Positions 7,610 to 18,063 of a stretch of DNA of 64,000 nt are shown here, piece after piece. Source of the stretch: Serratia ficaria (lineage in GTDB: Bacteria > Pseudomonadota > Gammaproteobacteria > Enterobacterales > Enterobacteriaceae); assembly GCF_900187015.1 (NCBI RefSeq), contig NZ_LT906479.1:3658001-3722000 (forward strand), in the 5' to 3' direction. Positions within the stretch are counted from its first letter, which is position 1. Each line of letters opens with the position of its first letter. The notes below the pieces were generated by a model that did not search any database, was not told the DNA's origin, and worked only from the letters and a program-made list of their open reading frames with translations. Both the position numbers and the translations under genes were made by a program.

Positions 7610-9127
7610 TTAGCCTTCGTTATGCATTTCCAGATTTTCCGCTTCGGTCTGCCCGCGCAGCGCCTTGGCGTCGTCGTTGCGCAGCGACTCCAGATACTCG
7701 AGGTAACCCTGGTCGACGTCTTTGGTGACGTAAATGCCGTTGAACACCGAACATTCGAACTGCATGATATCCGGGTTTTCTTCGCGCACCGCCTCGATCA
7801 GGTCATCCAGGTCCTGGAAGATCAGCCCGTCGGCGCCGATGATCTGGCGGATTTCATCCACTTCGCGGCCGTGGGCGATCAGCTCGTTGGCGCTCGGCAT
7901 GTCGATGCCGTACACGTTGGGGAAGCGGATCTCCGGCGCGGCGGAAGCCAGGTAAACCCGCTTGGCGCCCGCATCGCGCGCCATCTCGACGATCTGCTCG
8001 GAGGTGGTGCCGCGCACGATGGAGTCGTCAACCAACAGCACGTTCTTGTCACGGAACTCGGCGCGGTTGGCGTTCAGCTTGCGGCGCACCGACTGGCGGC
8101 GCGCCTGCTGGCCGGGCATGATGAAGGTACGGCCGACATAGCGGTTCTTCACGAAGCCCTGACGGTAAGGTTTGTCCAGGATGCGCGCGATCTCCAGCGC
8201 GATGTCGCAGGAGGTTTCCGGGATAGGGATCACCACGTCGATATCCAGATCTTCCCACTCGCGCGCGATCTTCTCACCCAGCTTCTGCCCCATGCGCACC
8301 CGGGCGCTGTAGACCGAAATCTTGTCCATGAACGAGTCCGGACGGGCGAAGTAGACGTATTCGAACAGGCACGGATTGGTTTTCGGGTTCTCCGCGCACT
8401 GGCGGGTGAACAGCTGGCCTTTCTCGGTGATGTACACCGCTTCGCCCGGCGCCACGTCGCGCAGGAACTCAAAGCCCAGGGTATCCAGCGCCACGCTCTC
8501 GGAGGCCACCATATACTCGTTGCGGCCGTCTTCCAGGGTGCGCTTGCCGATCACCAGCGGGCGGATGCCGTTCGGGTCGCGGAACGCCAGCAGGCCGTGG
8601 CCGATGATCATCGCCACGCAGGCGTAGGCGCCGCGCAGCTGCTGATGCATGGCGGCCACGGCGGTGAAGATGTTGTCGGACTCCAGAGGATAATGCTGGA
8701 AACGGTCCAGCTCGCTGGCCAGCACGTTCAGCAGGATCTCGGAATCGGAGGTGGTGTTGACATGGCGACGGCCGCTTTCGAACAGCTTTTGGCGCAGTTC
8801 ATGGGCGTTGGTCAGGTTGCCGTTGTGTGCCAGCGTAATGCCGAACGGCGAGTTTACATAGAAAGGTTGAGCCTCTGAGGCACTGGAGCTGCCAGCCGTC
8901 GGGTAACGCACATGGCCAATACCCATGTTGCCCTGCAGGCGCAGCATATGGCGCGCCTCGAACACATCCTTCACCAGACCGTTCGCCTTACGCAGACGGA
9001 ACCCGTTATGGGCATCAATGGTGACGATGCCTGCGGCATCCTGGCCACGGTGCTGGAGCACCGTCAACGCATCATAAATCGACTGGTTTACCGGCATAAA
9101 ACCGGCGATACCGACAATACCGCACAT
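7610..9127 (-). CDS. purF: Amidophosphoribosyltransferase PurF
   Basis: First committed step of de novo purine synthesis: PRPP plus glutamine to 5-phosphoribosylamine. The N-terminal glutaminase begins MCGIVGIAG, with Cys2 becoming the catalytic residue after Met removal. The C-terminal phosphoribosyltransferase carries the PRPP loop [14 protein letters not shown] near residue 365. 505 residues, full length. It follows cvpA by 21 bases and shares its PurR-controlled promoter. Confidence 0.98.
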   Translation of the reverse strand: MCGIVGIAGFMPVNQSIYDALTVLQHRGQDAAGIVTIDAHNGFRLRKANGLVKDVFEARHMLRLQGNMGIGHVRYPTAGSSSASEAQPFYVNSPFGITLAHNGNLTNAHELRQKLFESGRRHVNTTSDSEILLNVLASELDRFQHYPLESDNIFTAVAAMHQQLRGAYACVAMIIGHGLLAFRDPNGIRPLVIGKRTLEDGRNEYMVASESVALDTLGFEFLRDVAPGEAVYITEKGQLFTRQCAENPKTNPCLFEYVYFARPDSFMDKISVYSARVRMGQKLGEKIAREWEDLDIDVVIPIPETSCDIALEIARILDKPYRQGFVKNRYVGRTFIMPGQQARRQSVRRKLNANRAEFRDKNVLLVDDSIVRGTTSEQIVEMARDAGAKRVYLASAAPEIRFPNVYGIDMPSANELIAHGREVDEIRQIIGADGLIFQDLDDLIEAVREENPDIMQFECSVFNGIYVTKDVDQGYLEYLESLRNDDAKALRGQTEAENLEMHNEG

Positions 9128-9148
9128 GTTGTCTTTTCCTCATCAGCG

Positions 9149-9649
9149 CTACCGCCCCGGTAAATGGGTCGGTAAGAAACTCGACGTGCTCTGCAGGTAG
9201 TCAAAGAACCACCTGATAATATAACTGAACTGGGGAATGAGCTGCGACTGTTTCCAGTCTGCGCTTTGCGAAAAGCCGGTAAAGGTGTCCAGGAAGAACA
9301 GGATCGCCGCAACGATCAGCACGCCGCGCAGTGCGCCGAAACAGACGCCCAGCACCCGGTCGGTGCCCGATAACCCGGTTTTCTCTACCAGTGAGCTAAT
9401 CACATAGTTAACAATAGCTCCTACGATCAGGGTCGCGATAAACAAAATGGCGATCGCGATGCCGTTTCGCACCAGTTCATCTTCAAAACGAGTGAAATAG
9501 ACTGCAAGGTAGGAGTAGAAATGGCTGGCAACAAAAAACGCACATCCCCATGTCACAAGTGACAATGCTTCGCGAACAAACCCTCGGATCAGACTCACCA
9601 GAGCCGAAAACCCAATCACCGCTATAATGACGTAATCAATCCAGACCAT
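9149..9649 (-). CDS. cvpA: CvpA family inner-membrane protein
   Basis: Inner-membrane protein of 166 residues with four hydrophobic segments, starting MVWIDYVIIAVIGFSALVSLIRGFVREALSLV. E. coli CvpA is needed for colicin V production and has been linked to envelope and bile tolerance; its biochemical role is unsettled. It is the first gene of the cvpA-purF operon, as in E. coli. Confidence 0.95.
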   Translation of the reverse strand: MVWIDYVIIAVIGFSALVSLIRGFVREALSLVTWGCAFFVASHFYSYLAVYFTRFEDELVRNGIAIAILFIATLIVGAIVNYVISSLVEKTGLSGTDRVLGVCFGALRGVLIVAAILFFLDTFTGFSQSADWKQSQLIPQFSYIIRWFFDYLQSTSSFLPTHLPGR

Positions 9650-9756
9650 AAACTATTCCAATAATGAATCGCCCCTGCCCCCTTCATCTTTCTTGCCGCC
9701 TTGATGCGACATGAAATCTATCGGGTGATCCAATTCGCGGCGAATTCTAACAGAAA

Positions 9757-9772
9757 AAGAAAACGTTTGCGT
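9757..9772 (-). promoter_or_regulatory. PurR operator of cvpA-purF
   Basis: AAGAAAACGTTTGCGT matches 14 of 16 positions of the PurR palindrome ACGCAAACGTTTGCGT. It lies 107 bases before the cvpA start, in the promoter region of an operon known to be repressed by PurR with hypoxanthine or guanine in E. coli. Confidence 0.82.
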
Positions 9773-9796
9773 AGGGGATTTCCTACCACGTTACAA

Positions 9797-9832
9797 ATAA
9801 AAAGCGGCGATAAAAAAAATCCCAATCGCCGC
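9797..9832 (-). terminator. Rho-independent terminator after dedD
   Basis: On the minus strand GCGGCGAT and ATCGCCGC form an 8-bp stem with a T-rich 13-base loop, followed directly by TTTTTATTT. It lies about 100 bases past the dedD stop and separates folC-dedD from cvpA-purF. Confidence 0.75.
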
Positions 9833-9932
9833 GCCTACATAGAGGGTTTCGCCCGTGAAAGGCGCACTTTCTTCAGTGATTACGCCCCCCTTCGTTGATT
9901 GAGGGGCGCAGCCTGCTGTGCCCCTGCGGTTT

Positions 9933-10655
9933 TTAACGCGCGCCGTAAGGCTTCACCTGGCCGCTCAGACCGCTGATGGAATTCAGCGACGGCAGCGAAG
10001 ACTGCAGCTTCTGCTTCGAGGCGTCCGGCCCGACGTATATGCGGGTGATCTGCCCCTGCACCGGCGTCGACGGCACGGTAAAGGCGCGGTAGCCCGACAG
10101 CCGCAGCGACGCGACGATCTCGCTCACCTTGGCGGCGTTCTTCAGCGCGCCGAGCTGCACCACATACGCCTGCCCGGCCGGCGCCTTCTCTTCCGCCGGT
10201 TTCTGCGCCGGCGCAGGTTCCGGTTTCGGTTCGGGTTTCACCACCGGCTTCACCTCCGCCGGCTTGGGCTGAGGCGTTGGCTTGGGCTTCACTTCCACCG
10301 GCTTGGGTTTCGGCTGCGGCACCGGCTGCGGCCGGATTTCCACCGGCGGCGGCGCCACCTGCGTCGGCTGCTGCTGGGCGCCCTGACGCACCGCCTGCCG
10401 AGCCGCCGCTTCATTGGCCGCCTGCTGTTCAACCAGCGCGCCTGCGCCTTCCGGCGGCTGCGCCGGCAACGGCTGAGTGACCGGCGGCAACACGTCGTTT
10501 TCCTCTACGTCGCCCGGTTTCGGCACCAGAGGAATAGCCGCGAACTCATCCTCGTAGTGTTTCTTTTTGCCGTCCAGCAGCCCTGGCAGGATGATTACCC
10601 CCAGCGCCACCAGAATGACGGTTCCAACCAGTCGGTTCTGAAATTTACTTGCCAC
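9933..10655 (-). CDS. dedD: SPOR-domain cell division protein DedD
   Basis: Bitopic inner-membrane protein that binds denuded septal peptidoglycan and supports constriction. One N-terminal membrane segment (about 9-28, LVGTVILVALGVIILPGLL), then a long Pro/Lys/Glu-rich periplasmic linker with KPEPKPEPAP-like repeats (about 95-160), then a C-terminal SPOR domain (AYVVQLGALKNAAKVSEIV and RIYVGPDASKQKLQSSL). 240 residues, slightly longer than E. coli, the extra length being in the linker. It abuts folC with no gap. Confidence 0.95.
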   Translation of the reverse strand: MASKFQNRLVGTVILVALGVIILPGLLDGKKKHYEDEFAAIPLVPKPGDVEENDVLPPVTQPLPAQPPEGAGALVEQQAANEAAARQAVRQGAQQQPTQVAPPPVEIRPQPVPQPKPKPVEVKPKPTPQPKPAEVKPVVKPEPKPEPAPAQKPAEEKAPAGQAYVVQLGALKNAAKVSEIVASLRLSGYRAFTVPSTPVQGQITRIYVGPDASKQKLQSSLPSLNSISGLSGQVKPYGAR

Positions 10656-11921
10656 TCACACTCCCCGCATCTCGTCTAACGCCGCCATCACCTGCGCGAC
10701 GGTGTGGAACGATCCACAGACGATCACAATATCCTGTTTATCAGCATCCTGCATAGCCTGCCGCCAGGCAGTTTCGACATCGGCAAAGCGCCGCGGTTCC
10801 GTCAAATGCTGCGCCAACTGCTCGGCGCTGGCGCCGCGCGGCCCGTCAAGCGGCGCGCAGTACCATTCGTCCACCTGCTCGCTCAGGCAGGCCAGCGTGC
10901 CGGCGATGTCCTTGTCCGACAGCATGCCCACCACCGCGCGCACCTTGCCGCCGCTGCGCGGCAGCCTGGCCAGGCGTCCGGCCAGATAGCCGGCGGCGTG
11001 CGGGTTATGCGCCACGTCGAGGATCAGCGTCGGCTCCTGCCGCACAATCTGGAAGCGGCCCGGCAGCGTCGCCTGCTGCAGCCCGGCGAAGATCGCCCGA
11101 TCGTCGATTTCCAAAGAAGAATAGTTCAGCGCCGCCAGCGCGGTGGCGGCATTGGCCAGCGGCACGTTCGGCGTCGGCAGATCGGTCAGCCGCGTATCGC
11201 CGCCTTGCCACTGCCAGCGGTCGCCCTGCACGCTGAAGCTCCAGGCCTCGCCGCGCAGGTACAGCGGCGCGCCCAGCGTCTCGGCCACCTGGCGGATGGT
11301 CGCCGGCATGTCCGGCTCCCCCACCACCGCCGGCGTGTCGGCGCGGAAAATACCGGCCTTTTCGCGGCCGATGCTCTCGCGATCGTCGCCCAGCCAGTCG
11401 GTATGGTCCAGCGCGATGCTGGTGATCACCGCCACGCTCGGATCGACGATATTGGTGGCGTCCAGACGCCCGCCCAAACCGACCTCCAGGATCACCACGT
11501 CGAGCCGCGCCTGCTTGAACAACTGCAGCGCCGACAGGGTGCCGAATTCGAAATAGGTCAGCGACGTTTCGCCGCGGCCGGCTTCAATGGCGGCGAAGGA
11601 GCGGCTGTGTTCCGCTTCGCTCAGCTCTTCGCCCTGAATGCGCACCCGTTCGGTATAGCGCACCAGATGCGGCGAACTGTAAACGCCGACGCGCAGGCCG
11701 GCGGCCAGCAGAATGGCTTCGAGGGTGCGGCAGGTGGTGCCCTTGCCGTTGGTGCCGGCAACGGTGAATACCGTCGGTGCGGGGGTCAGTAAATCCAGCT
11801 GCGCCGCAACGCGCTGCACGCGTTCCAGGCCGAGTTCGATCGCCTGACTGTGCAGGCGTTCCAGATAATAAAGCCACGAGCTCAATGGCGACGTGGCTTG
11901 GGGAATTTGGTGGTTTTGCAT
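10656..11921 (-). CDS. folC: Bifunctional folylpolyglutamate/dihydrofolate synthase FolC
   Basis: Adds glutamate to dihydropteroate and polyglutamylates folates. The P-loop GTNGKGTT is at 56-63, the omega-loop region SSPHLVRYTERVRIQG follows, and HNPHAAGYLAGRL marks the C-terminal Mur-ligase domain. The frame is open for 9 further codons upstream, but MQNHQIPQATSPLSSW aligns residue for residue with the E. coli start, giving 421 residues. Upstream gene is accD, same strand. Confidence 0.95.
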   Translation of the reverse strand: MQNHQIPQATSPLSSWLYYLERLHSQAIELGLERVQRVAAQLDLLTPAPTVFTVAGTNGKGTTCRTLEAILLAAGLRVGVYSSPHLVRYTERVRIQGEELSEAEHSRSFAAIEAGRGETSLTYFEFGTLSALQLFKQARLDVVILEVGLGGRLDATNIVDPSVAVITSIALDHTDWLGDDRESIGREKAGIFRADTPAVVGEPDMPATIRQVAETLGAPLYLRGEAWSFSVQGDRWQWQGGDTRLTDLPTPNVPLANAATALAALNYSSLEIDDRAIFAGLQQATLPGRFQIVRQEPTLILDVAHNPHAAGYLAGRLARLPRSGGKVRAVVGMLSDKDIAGTLACLSEQVDEWYCAPLDGPRGASAEQLAQHLTEPRRFADVETAWRQAMQDADKQDIVIVCGSFHTVAQVMAALDEMRGV

Positions 11922-12094
11922 GAGTCCCATCGCTGAACTTGGGTTCATTGATCCATCAGGGCACCACCCTCACCGCGGTAAAGGCGATGCTCTCCATAAT
12001 GCCCTCGGCTTTCAGGCAGCGGCGCGCTCGGCCGCAGCCTGAAAGGCATCGGGCATACCTCGACCGCCACTTAGCCACAAAATGACGGCCGAAG

Positions 12095-12114
12095 GGCCCC
12101 GTTTGACCGGGGCC
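12095..12114 (-). terminator. Hairpin downstream of accD
   Basis: GGCCCCG and CGGGGCC form a 7-bp GC stem with a 6-base loop, 13 bases after the accD stop. The U-tract is displaced (CATTTTG some 12 bases later), so efficiency is uncertain. Confidence 0.5.
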
Positions 12115-12126
12115 GTTGTCCGCACC

Positions 12127-13035
12127 TCAGGCGTCGGCCTGGTTTTCCGGCGCGATAACCGGCTCGGCCTCATCGAAATGCGGCTGCGGCTGGTTGGTCA
12201 GCTTGGACAGAATGCTCGCCAGCGTTTGGCGCATTTCCGGCCGGCGGACGATCATGTCGATCGCGCCTTTTTCGATCAGGAACTCGCTGCGCTGGAAGCC
12301 CGGCGGCAGTTTTTCGCGCACCGTCTGCTCGATCACCCGCGGGCCGGCAAAGCCGATCAGCGCCTTCGGCTCGGCGATGTTGATGTCGCCCAGCATCGCC
12401 AGACTGGCGGAAACGCCGCCCATGGTCGGGTCGGTCAGCACGGAGATGTACGGCAAGCCGCGCTCCTGCATTTTGGCCAGCGCCGCGCTGGTTTTCGCCA
12501 TCTGCATCAGCGACATCAGCGCTTCCTGCATGCGCGCGCCGCCGCTGGCGGAGAAGCAAACCAGCGGGCAGTTGTCTTCCAGCGCCTGCTCCACCGCACG
12601 CACGAAGCGCGCGCCGACGACCGACGACATCGAGCCGCCGATAAAGGCGAATTCGAAAGAGGCGGCCACGACAGGCATGCCGTACAGCGTGCCTTTCATC
12701 ACCACCAGCGCGTCTTTCTCGCCGGTCGCTTTCTGGGCGGCGACCAGACGGTCCTTATACTTTTTGGAATCCTTGAACTTCAGAACGTCTTTCGGCTCCA
12801 GTTCGCTGCCCAGTTCCACTTCGCTGCCTTCGTCCAGCAGGGTATGCAAACGCATACGCGCAGACATGCGCATGTGGTGGTCGCATTTAGGACACACTTC
12901 CAGATTACGCTCCAGCTCGGCGCGATAGAGAACCTGGCCGCAGCTGTCGCATTTGGTCCAGACCCCTTCAGGAATGCTCGCCTTACGGGTTTGTGTAATA
13001 TTGCTCTTGTTAAGAATTCGTTCAATCCAGCTCAT
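12127..13035 (-). CDS. accD: Acetyl-CoA carboxylase carboxyltransferase subunit beta AccD
   Basis: Transfers carboxyl from carboxybiotin to acetyl-CoA to make malonyl-CoA, the first step of fatty-acid synthesis; works in an alpha2-beta2 complex with AccA. The N-terminal zinc finger has Cys29, Cys32, Cys48 and Cys51. The carboxyltransferase core includes [20 protein letters not shown] and the GGVSAS oxyanion region. The frame is open 26 codons upstream, but MSWIERI is the conserved start, giving 302 residues. There is an internal LNK insertion after MSWIERI relative to E. coli. Confidence 0.97.
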   Translation of the reverse strand: MSWIERILNKSNITQTRKASIPEGVWTKCDSCGQVLYRAELERNLEVCPKCDHHMRMSARMRLHTLLDEGSEVELGSELEPKDVLKFKDSKKYKDRLVAAQKATGEKDALVVMKGTLYGMPVVAASFEFAFIGGSMSSVVGARFVRAVEQALEDNCPLVCFSASGGARMQEALMSLMQMAKTSAALAKMQERGLPYISVLTDPTMGGVSASLAMLGDINIAEPKALIGFAGPRVIEQTVREKLPPGFQRSEFLIEKGAIDMIVRRPEMRQTLASILSKLTNQPQPHFDEAEPVIAPENQADA

Positions 13036-13114
13036 CGATGACCTTTCTGTTTGAACCTGGCAGACGCCAGTCTGCTGTTCATGCTTTAACAATCCCCCCG
13101 TAAACACACCCAAT

Positions 13115-13160
13115 GAAAAAGTGCCCGAGCAAAGCGCGGCAGGCGCGCGACCGAGGCACT
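13115..13160 (-). terminator. Likely terminator of dedA
   Basis: On the minus strand AGTGCC and GGCACT bracket an internally structured GC-rich arm and are followed by TTTTTC. It lies about 110 bases after the dedA stop and before accD. The inner stem is imperfect. Confidence 0.55.
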
Positions 13161-13268
13161 GGCTTCAGGGTTGTTCGCAGGAACAGACCATAAATGTCGC
13201 TCATTAAACCATATCGGCCCGACACTGTGGATAAAAAACTGGTCGAACCGATAGGTTAGGCGATGTTT

Positions 13269-13931
13269 TTACTGTTTTTGCTGGCGGGCAGCCGCGCGCT
13301 TGTGGCGCCAGATTTCAATGATGCCCGGCAGAATTGAAACAATGATGATAGCAACGATCAGCAGTTTCAGGTTTTCCTGCACGATGGGCAAATCACCGAA
13401 AAGATAGCCAGCATAGGTGAACAGCAGCACCCAAACCAGCGCGCCAATCACGTTATAGGCGGCGAAGTGGCGATAGGACATATGCCCCATGCCGGCGACG
13501 AACGGCGCAAAAGTACGCACGATCGGCACGAATCTCGCCAAAATAATCGTTTTTCCGCCGTGTTTCTCGTAAAACTGATGCGTCTTGTCCAGATAGCTGC
13601 GGCGAAAAATCTTCGAGTTCGGGTTGCTGAACAGCTTATCGCCGAACAGTCGGCCGATGGTGTAATTCACCGCATCGCCGATAATCGCCGCCGCCGCCAT
13701 CAATGCCACCATGGTGTGCACGTTCAGATCGTTGGTCGGCAACGCCGCCAGCGCGCCGGCGACGAACAGCAGAGAATCCCCCGGCAGGAACGGCGTCACC
13801 ACCAGCCCGGTTTCACAAAACAGGATCAGGAACAGAATAGCGTAGACCCACATGCCGTACTGCGCGACCAGTTCGGCCAAATGCACATCAATATGCAGAA
13901 TAAAATCAATAACAAACTTGATGATTTCCAT
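13269..13931 (-). CDS. dedA: DedA family membrane protein
   Basis: Polytopic inner-membrane protein (SNARE-associated/VTT domain) of the DedA superfamily, some members of which flip undecaprenyl phosphate or phosphatidylethanolamine. The conserved [29 protein letters not shown] and [20 protein letters not shown] blocks are present. The longer open frame adds 19 residues, but [21 protein letters not shown] aligns with the E. coli start, giving 220 residues. Confidence 0.95.
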   Translation of the reverse strand: MEIIKFVIDFILHIDVHLAELVAQYGMWVYAILFLILFCETGLVVTPFLPGDSLLFVAGALAALPTNDLNVHTMVALMAAAAIIGDAVNYTIGRLFGDKLFSNPNSKIFRRSYLDKTHQFYEKHGGKTIILARFVPIVRTFAPFVAGMGHMSYRHFAAYNVIGALVWVLLFTYAGYLFGDLPIVQENLKLLIVAIIIVSILPGIIEIWRHKRAAARQQKQ

Positions 13932-14009
13932 AAGTTCTCTCTTTAACGCCGGGTGTCTCACCCACCCGGCAAAAGCACAAGGGAACAACGCGTTCGGGCG
14001 CGCCGGCGT

Positions 14010-14831
14010 TTAATCGTCGGGTAAAAACAGCGGCCCCATCGGCGGCCGCGGAATGCCAAAGTGTTCGGGGTAATCGACGGAAACCAGATATAACCCTTCG
14101 GCCCGCGCCGTCGCCGCCGCCAGGTTGCGATCCTTCAGCGCCAACAGCTCGGCCATCCAGTTTTCGGACTGATTGCCGCAGCCGATCTCCATCAGGCTGC
14201 CGACTATATTGCGAACCATATGATGCACAAAGGCATTCGCCTTGATATCTACCACAATATATTCACCGTGGCGCGTAACCTTAACGTGTTTTACGTTACG
14301 CCACGGCGTGCGCGACTGGCATTGCACCGCGCGGAACGAGGTAAAATCGTTCTCGCCCAGCAGCGCCTGCGCCGCCCGCTGCATGCGATCGGCGTCCAGC
14401 GGGTGATAAAAATGGGTCACCCCCTGCTGCAGCACCGCCGGACGATAGCGATGGTTGTAGATAATATAGCGATAGCGGCGCGCGGTGGCGCTGAAGCGCG
14501 CGTGAAAATCTTCGGCCACCGGGCTGACCCAACGCACCGCAATATCCGGCGGCAAATGGGTGTTCACGCCCATGGTCCAGGCGGCGTCCTTGCGCCGCGC
14601 GGCGGTTTCGAAATGCACCACCTGCCCGGTCGCGTGCACGCCGGCGTCGGTGCGCCCGGCGCACAGCACGTTGATCGGCGCATCCGCCACCTTGCTCAGC
14701 GCCTGTTCCAGGCAGGCCTGCACGCTGGCCACTTCCTGCTGCCGCTGCCAGCCGTAATAACGGCTGCCGTCGTATTCGATGCCCAGCGCGATTTTCAGCG
14801 TCGGCTGGGCAGGCGAAGCCACCTCAGACAT
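14010..14831 (-). CDS. truA: tRNA pseudouridine(38-40) synthase TruA
   Basis: Modifies uridines 38-40 in the anticodon arm of many tRNAs. Catalytic Asp62 lies in the [14 protein letters not shown] motif; [10 protein letters not shown] and the late [17 protein letters not shown] motif are also present. 273 residues. Its ATG overlaps the usg stop (TGATG), so translation is probably coupled within pdxB-usg-truA. Confidence 0.97.
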   Translation of the reverse strand: MSEVASPAQPTLKIALGIEYDGSRYYGWQRQQEVASVQACLEQALSKVADAPINVLCAGRTDAGVHATGQVVHFETAARRKDAAWTMGVNTHLPPDIAVRWVSPVAEDFHARFSATARRYRYIIYNHRYRPAVLQQGVTHFYHPLDADRMQRAAQALLGENDFTSFRAVQCQSRTPWRNVKHVKVTRHGEYIVVDIKANAFVHHMVRNIVGSLMEIGCGNQSENWMAELLALKDRNLAAATARAEGLYLVSVDYPEHFGIPRPPMGPLFLPDD

Positions 14832-15841
14832 CAGTACATCTGCTCCTGCACCAGGCGCTCTGCGGTTTCGATCGCCATCAGCGCGCCGCCGAAGCGCACG
14901 TTGTCCGCGACCGACCAGAACTGCAGCAGCTCGGGGATGCCGTAGTCGTTGCGCAGGCAGCCGACGCTCAGCGCATCGCTGCCGGAGGCGTCGGTGACCT
15001 GCGTCGGGTAATCGTCTTCTTCGCTCAGCTGGATATCAGCGATTTGCTCCAGTTCGCCGCGCGCCTCTTCCGCGGAGATCGGGCGCAGCGCCTCCAGATG
15101 CACCACCTGCGCATGGCCGTAAAACACCGGCGATTGCACGCAGCTCACCGAGATCGGCAGCCCTTCGTCCTGCAGCACCTTGCGCACCTGGTCGACGATC
15201 AAACGTTCTTCGCACACGCTGCCCTGCTCATCCGCCAGCAGCGGCAGCAGGTTGAACGCCAACTGTTTGGCGAACACGCCCGGCTCGGCCGGAATGCCGT
15301 TAAGCAAACGCGCGCTCTGGCCGGCCAAATCGTCCACCGCCGCCTTGCCGCGCGACGAGACCGACATCAGCGTAGTGACGTGCAGGCGCGAAAGGCCGGC
15401 CTGTTCGGTCAGCGGTTTGATGGCCGTCAGCAGCTGGCTGACCATGCCGTCGGCGGTGGCGACGATATTGCGGTTGCGGTAATCCGCCAGCACCTGCGGG
15501 TTAACGCCCGGCACCACCAACGGCACGTCCGGCTCCATGGCGAACAGACCGCTGGTGTCGATCACCAGGCAGCCCATATTGCCGGCTTCTTCCGCATAAC
15601 GGGCCGAGGCTTCGGCGCCGGCGACAAAGAACGCCAGCTGCGCCTGCGACCAGTCGAATTCTTCGGCGTTTTGCACCAGGATGGATTTGCCGTTGAAGCG
15701 CACGGTGGCCCCGGCGCTGCGTTCGCTGGCCAGAGGATGGAGCTCGCCCACCGGGAACTGGCGTTCCTGCAACAATTCCAGCAACGCTTCACCTACCGCG
15801 CCAGTGGCGCCCAGCAGAGCGATATTCCAGCCGTCAGACAT
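14831..15841 (-). CDS. usg: Usg, aspartate-semialdehyde dehydrogenase-like protein
   Basis: 336-residue homologue of aspartate-beta-semialdehyde dehydrogenase with an N-terminal Rossmann [14 protein letters not shown]. In the position of the catalytic cysteine of true ASD enzymes the sequence reads [10 protein letters not shown] without Cys, so dehydrogenase activity is unlikely; the role of Usg is unknown. Start [11 protein letters not shown] chosen by homology over a 17-codon upstream extension. Sits between pdxB and truA as in E. coli. Confidence 0.92.
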   Translation of the reverse strand: MSDGWNIALLGATGAVGEALLELLQERQFPVGELHPLASERSAGATVRFNGKSILVQNAEEFDWSQAQLAFFVAGAEASARYAEEAGNMGCLVIDTSGLFAMEPDVPLVVPGVNPQVLADYRNRNIVATADGMVSQLLTAIKPLTEQAGLSRLHVTTLMSVSSRGKAAVDDLAGQSARLLNGIPAEPGVFAKQLAFNLLPLLADEQGSVCEERLIVDQVRKVLQDEGLPISVSCVQSPVFYGHAQVVHLEALRPISAEEARGELEQIADIQLSEEDDYPTQVTDASGSDALSVGCLRNDYGIPELLQFWSVADNVRFGGALMAIETAERLVQEQMY

Positions 15842-15943
15842 TGGGTTTTCTCCAGAGTATTTCATGTAAAAGCAGACGGGCAGTGCTGCCACCGCCCGAG
15901 AATTCTTTGCCGCTGACTCTAGCGACGTTTGCTTAAGGCAACC

Positions 15944-17065
15944 TTACTGCACGCTGAAGCCCAGCTTCAGCAGCAATTCCGCGCTGGCGCTGTCGTCGCA
16001 GCGAACCTGCAGCGAAGACCATTCGCGACGTTCCTGATAATGCTTGCGCAGGCGATCGAACTCGCCCGGCTGCCCGGCGACGTGGCGCAGCGGCGCGTCA
16101 TCGCGGCGCACATCATACACCAAGTGCATCAATCGTTTTAACTTGCCTTCATCCAGCGGCCCATTGAGCTGGATCTGGCTGAATTCCGGCGTCGGCAGCA
16201 GCGCGGCCAGCGCAATCTGCTGCGGCTGCCCCAAATGGCGGCTGAACGCCTCAAACACCTGCGTGGTGCCGCGCGCCTTGCCCTCCAGCGTATAGCCGGC
16301 GATGTGCGCGGTGCCGATATCCACCCGCGCCAGCAGCGGCAGGGAAAGATCCGGCTCCGGCTCCCAGACGTCCAGCACCGTGCTCAGCGCCTTGCCCTTT
16401 TCCAGCGCCTGCAGCAGCGCCGCGTTATCCACCACCGGGCCGCGGCAGGCGTTGATCAGAATGCGCCGGTCCGGCAGCGCCGCCAGCAGCTCGGCGTCGA
16501 CCAGATGCAGCGAATTGTGGGGACCCGACTTATTCAACGGCGTGTGGAAGGTCAAGACGTCGGCCTCCGCCACCAGCTTCTCCAGCGGCCAGAACTCGCC
16601 GGCGTCACCGCGTTCGGCGCGCGGCGGGTCGCACAGCAGGGTGCGCACCCCCAGCGCTTTCAGCCGCGCGTCCAGGCGCGAGCCGACGTTGCCCACGCCG
16701 ATGATGCCGACGGTTTTGTCGCGCAGCCGGAAGCCGTCGCGTTCGGCCAACAGCATCAGGGCGGAAAACACATACTCGACCACCGCGATGGCGTTGCAGC
16801 CCGGCGCGGCGGAAAAGCCGATGCCCTGCCGCTGCAGCCAGGCGTCATCGACATGGTCGGTGCCGGCGGTGGCGGTGCCGACAAAACCGACGCCGGTGCC
16901 GGCCAGCAATGCCTCATTCACCTTGGTCACCGAGCGCACCATCAGCGCGTCGGCGCCCGCCAGCGCATCGCGCGGGATCGGGCGGCCCGGCACCGCCTGC
17001 ACGTCGCCCAGGCGGCTGAACAGCTCGGCCGCGTACGGCATATTTTCATCAACCAGAATTTTCAC
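15944..17065 (-). CDS. pdxB: Erythronate-4-phosphate dehydrogenase PdxB
   Basis: Second step of DXP-dependent pyridoxal phosphate synthesis, oxidising 4-phosphoerythronate with tightly bound NAD. D-2-hydroxyacid dehydrogenase fold with nucleotide motif [20 protein letters not shown], catalytic arginine in NACRGPVVD, and the C-terminal histidine in [18 protein letters not shown]. 373 residues, near the E. coli length, including the C-terminal dimerisation domain. First gene of pdxB-usg-truA. Confidence 0.97.
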   Translation of the reverse strand: MKILVDENMPYAAELFSRLGDVQAVPGRPIPRDALAGADALMVRSVTKVNEALLAGTGVGFVGTATAGTDHVDDAWLQRQGIGFSAAPGCNAIAVVEYVFSALMLLAERDGFRLRDKTVGIIGVGNVGSRLDARLKALGVRTLLCDPPRAERGDAGEFWPLEKLVAEADVLTFHTPLNKSGPHNSLHLVDAELLAALPDRRILINACRGPVVDNAALLQALEKGKALSTVLDVWEPEPDLSLPLLARVDIGTAHIAGYTLEGKARGTTQVFEAFSRHLGQPQQIALAALLPTPEFSQIQLNGPLDEGKLKRLMHLVYDVRRDDAPLRHVAGQPGEFDRLRKHYQERREWSSLQVRCDDSASAELLLKLGFSVQ

Positions 17066-17171
17066 TTGTTGCTCCGACGGTTTACGCTATTTGTCCGCCA
17101 ATCATGGGCGCAGCCAAGGCGCCAGCGGCGGCAAATATGCGGGGGTATCTGCGAAATAGTGTGCCACCGAA

Positions 17172-17945
17172 TCACGCCCGGCGGAAGCGTTCCGGGGTGC
17201 TGCCGGCGATCTGCTGGAACATGACGATAAACGCCGAAGCGGAGCTGTAACCCACCTCCAGCGCCACCTCCTGCACGGTTTTCCCCTGCTCCAGCAGCGA
17301 GACGGCGTGCAGAAAGCGCAGCCGCTGGCGCCATTCGCTGAACGACATGCCCAACTCCTGCCGACAACGGCGCGACAGCGTGCGCTCGGTGGTGTATACC
17401 CGGCCGGCCCAAACGGCGAGCGGCGTGTTGTCCGACGGACAATGCTCCAGCGCCTCCAGCACCGGCGCCAGGAACTTGTCGTCGGACGACGGCAGGTAGG
17501 TTTGCTGAATCGGCGACTGATGCAACTGATCGATCAGCGCGCGGCACAGGCGCAGATCCTGTTTGCTTTGCGGGATATATTGTTTGCGCGCATAGAAATC
17601 TTCGGCGATGGCGCGGAAAATCGGCGTCACGCTCACCAGGCAGGGGTCGGCCGGCATGCCCGCGCACAGCGACGGCGCGATGTCCACCATACGGCACTGC
17701 GCCAGCCGCTGGTTGTAGCAGGAGTGTTCGATGTCCGCCGGCGCCCACAGCACGAACTCCGGCGGCGCCAGAAAACGCTGGCCGCCGATGCGCAACACCA
17801 TCACCCCGGCCTTCACCCACATCAGCTGGCCCCAGCGGTGGCTGTGCGGCTGGAACTCGGTGCGGGCATTGAACTCTTCGCAGCGGAACTGCACCGGGCG
17901 CGGCGCCGGGATCAGCGCCTCGGGGAAGTGTCGGATTTCTGCCAT
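17172..17945 (-). CDS. AraC family transcriptional regulator
   Basis: 257 residues: N-terminal cupin-like sensing domain (about 20-95, with HSHRWGQLMWVKAGVMVL) and C-terminal double helix-turn-helix (about 165-257, ending GYSSASAFIVMFQQIAGSTPERFRRA). The layout resembles the NimR/YeaM type, which controls an adjacent exporter. It is divergent from the DMT-family transporter at 18063, so that gene is its likely target. Ligand unknown. Confidence 0.88.
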   Translation of the reverse strand: MAEIRHFPEALIPAPRPVQFRCEEFNARTEFQPHSHRWGQLMWVKAGVMVLRIGGQRFLAPPEFVLWAPADIEHSCYNQRLAQCRMVDIAPSLCAGMPADPCLVSVTPIFRAIAEDFYARKQYIPQSKQDLRLCRALIDQLHQSPIQQTYLPSSDDKFLAPVLEALEHCPSDNTPLAVWAGRVYTTERTLSRRCRQELGMSFSEWRQRLRFLHAVSLLEQGKTVQEVALEVGYSSASAFIVMFQQIAGSTPERFRRA

Positions 17946-18048
17946 GGTTTCGCCCCGTGATTTGTCTTGTTTAGGGTAAATGTTGTCTGGATATCACTAT
18001 ATATAATAAATCGGACAGGCGTAGACTAGCCAGCGTGTTATACGTTAT

Positions 18049-18063
18049 TGAGAATGATTATCA
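18049..18063 (+). promoter_or_regulatory. Fur box overlapping the DMT exporter start
   Basis: TGAGAATGATTATCA matches the Fur 7-1-7 palindrome TGATAATnATTATCA at all but one position. It ends on the first base of the proposed ATG of the downstream gene, so Fur-Fe(II) binding there should block transcription or early elongation. Pattern match only. Confidence 0.65.

Noticed and set aside
7289..8878. Plus-strand open frame of 529 codons
   Set aside because: Antisense shadow of purF with no recognisable protein features.
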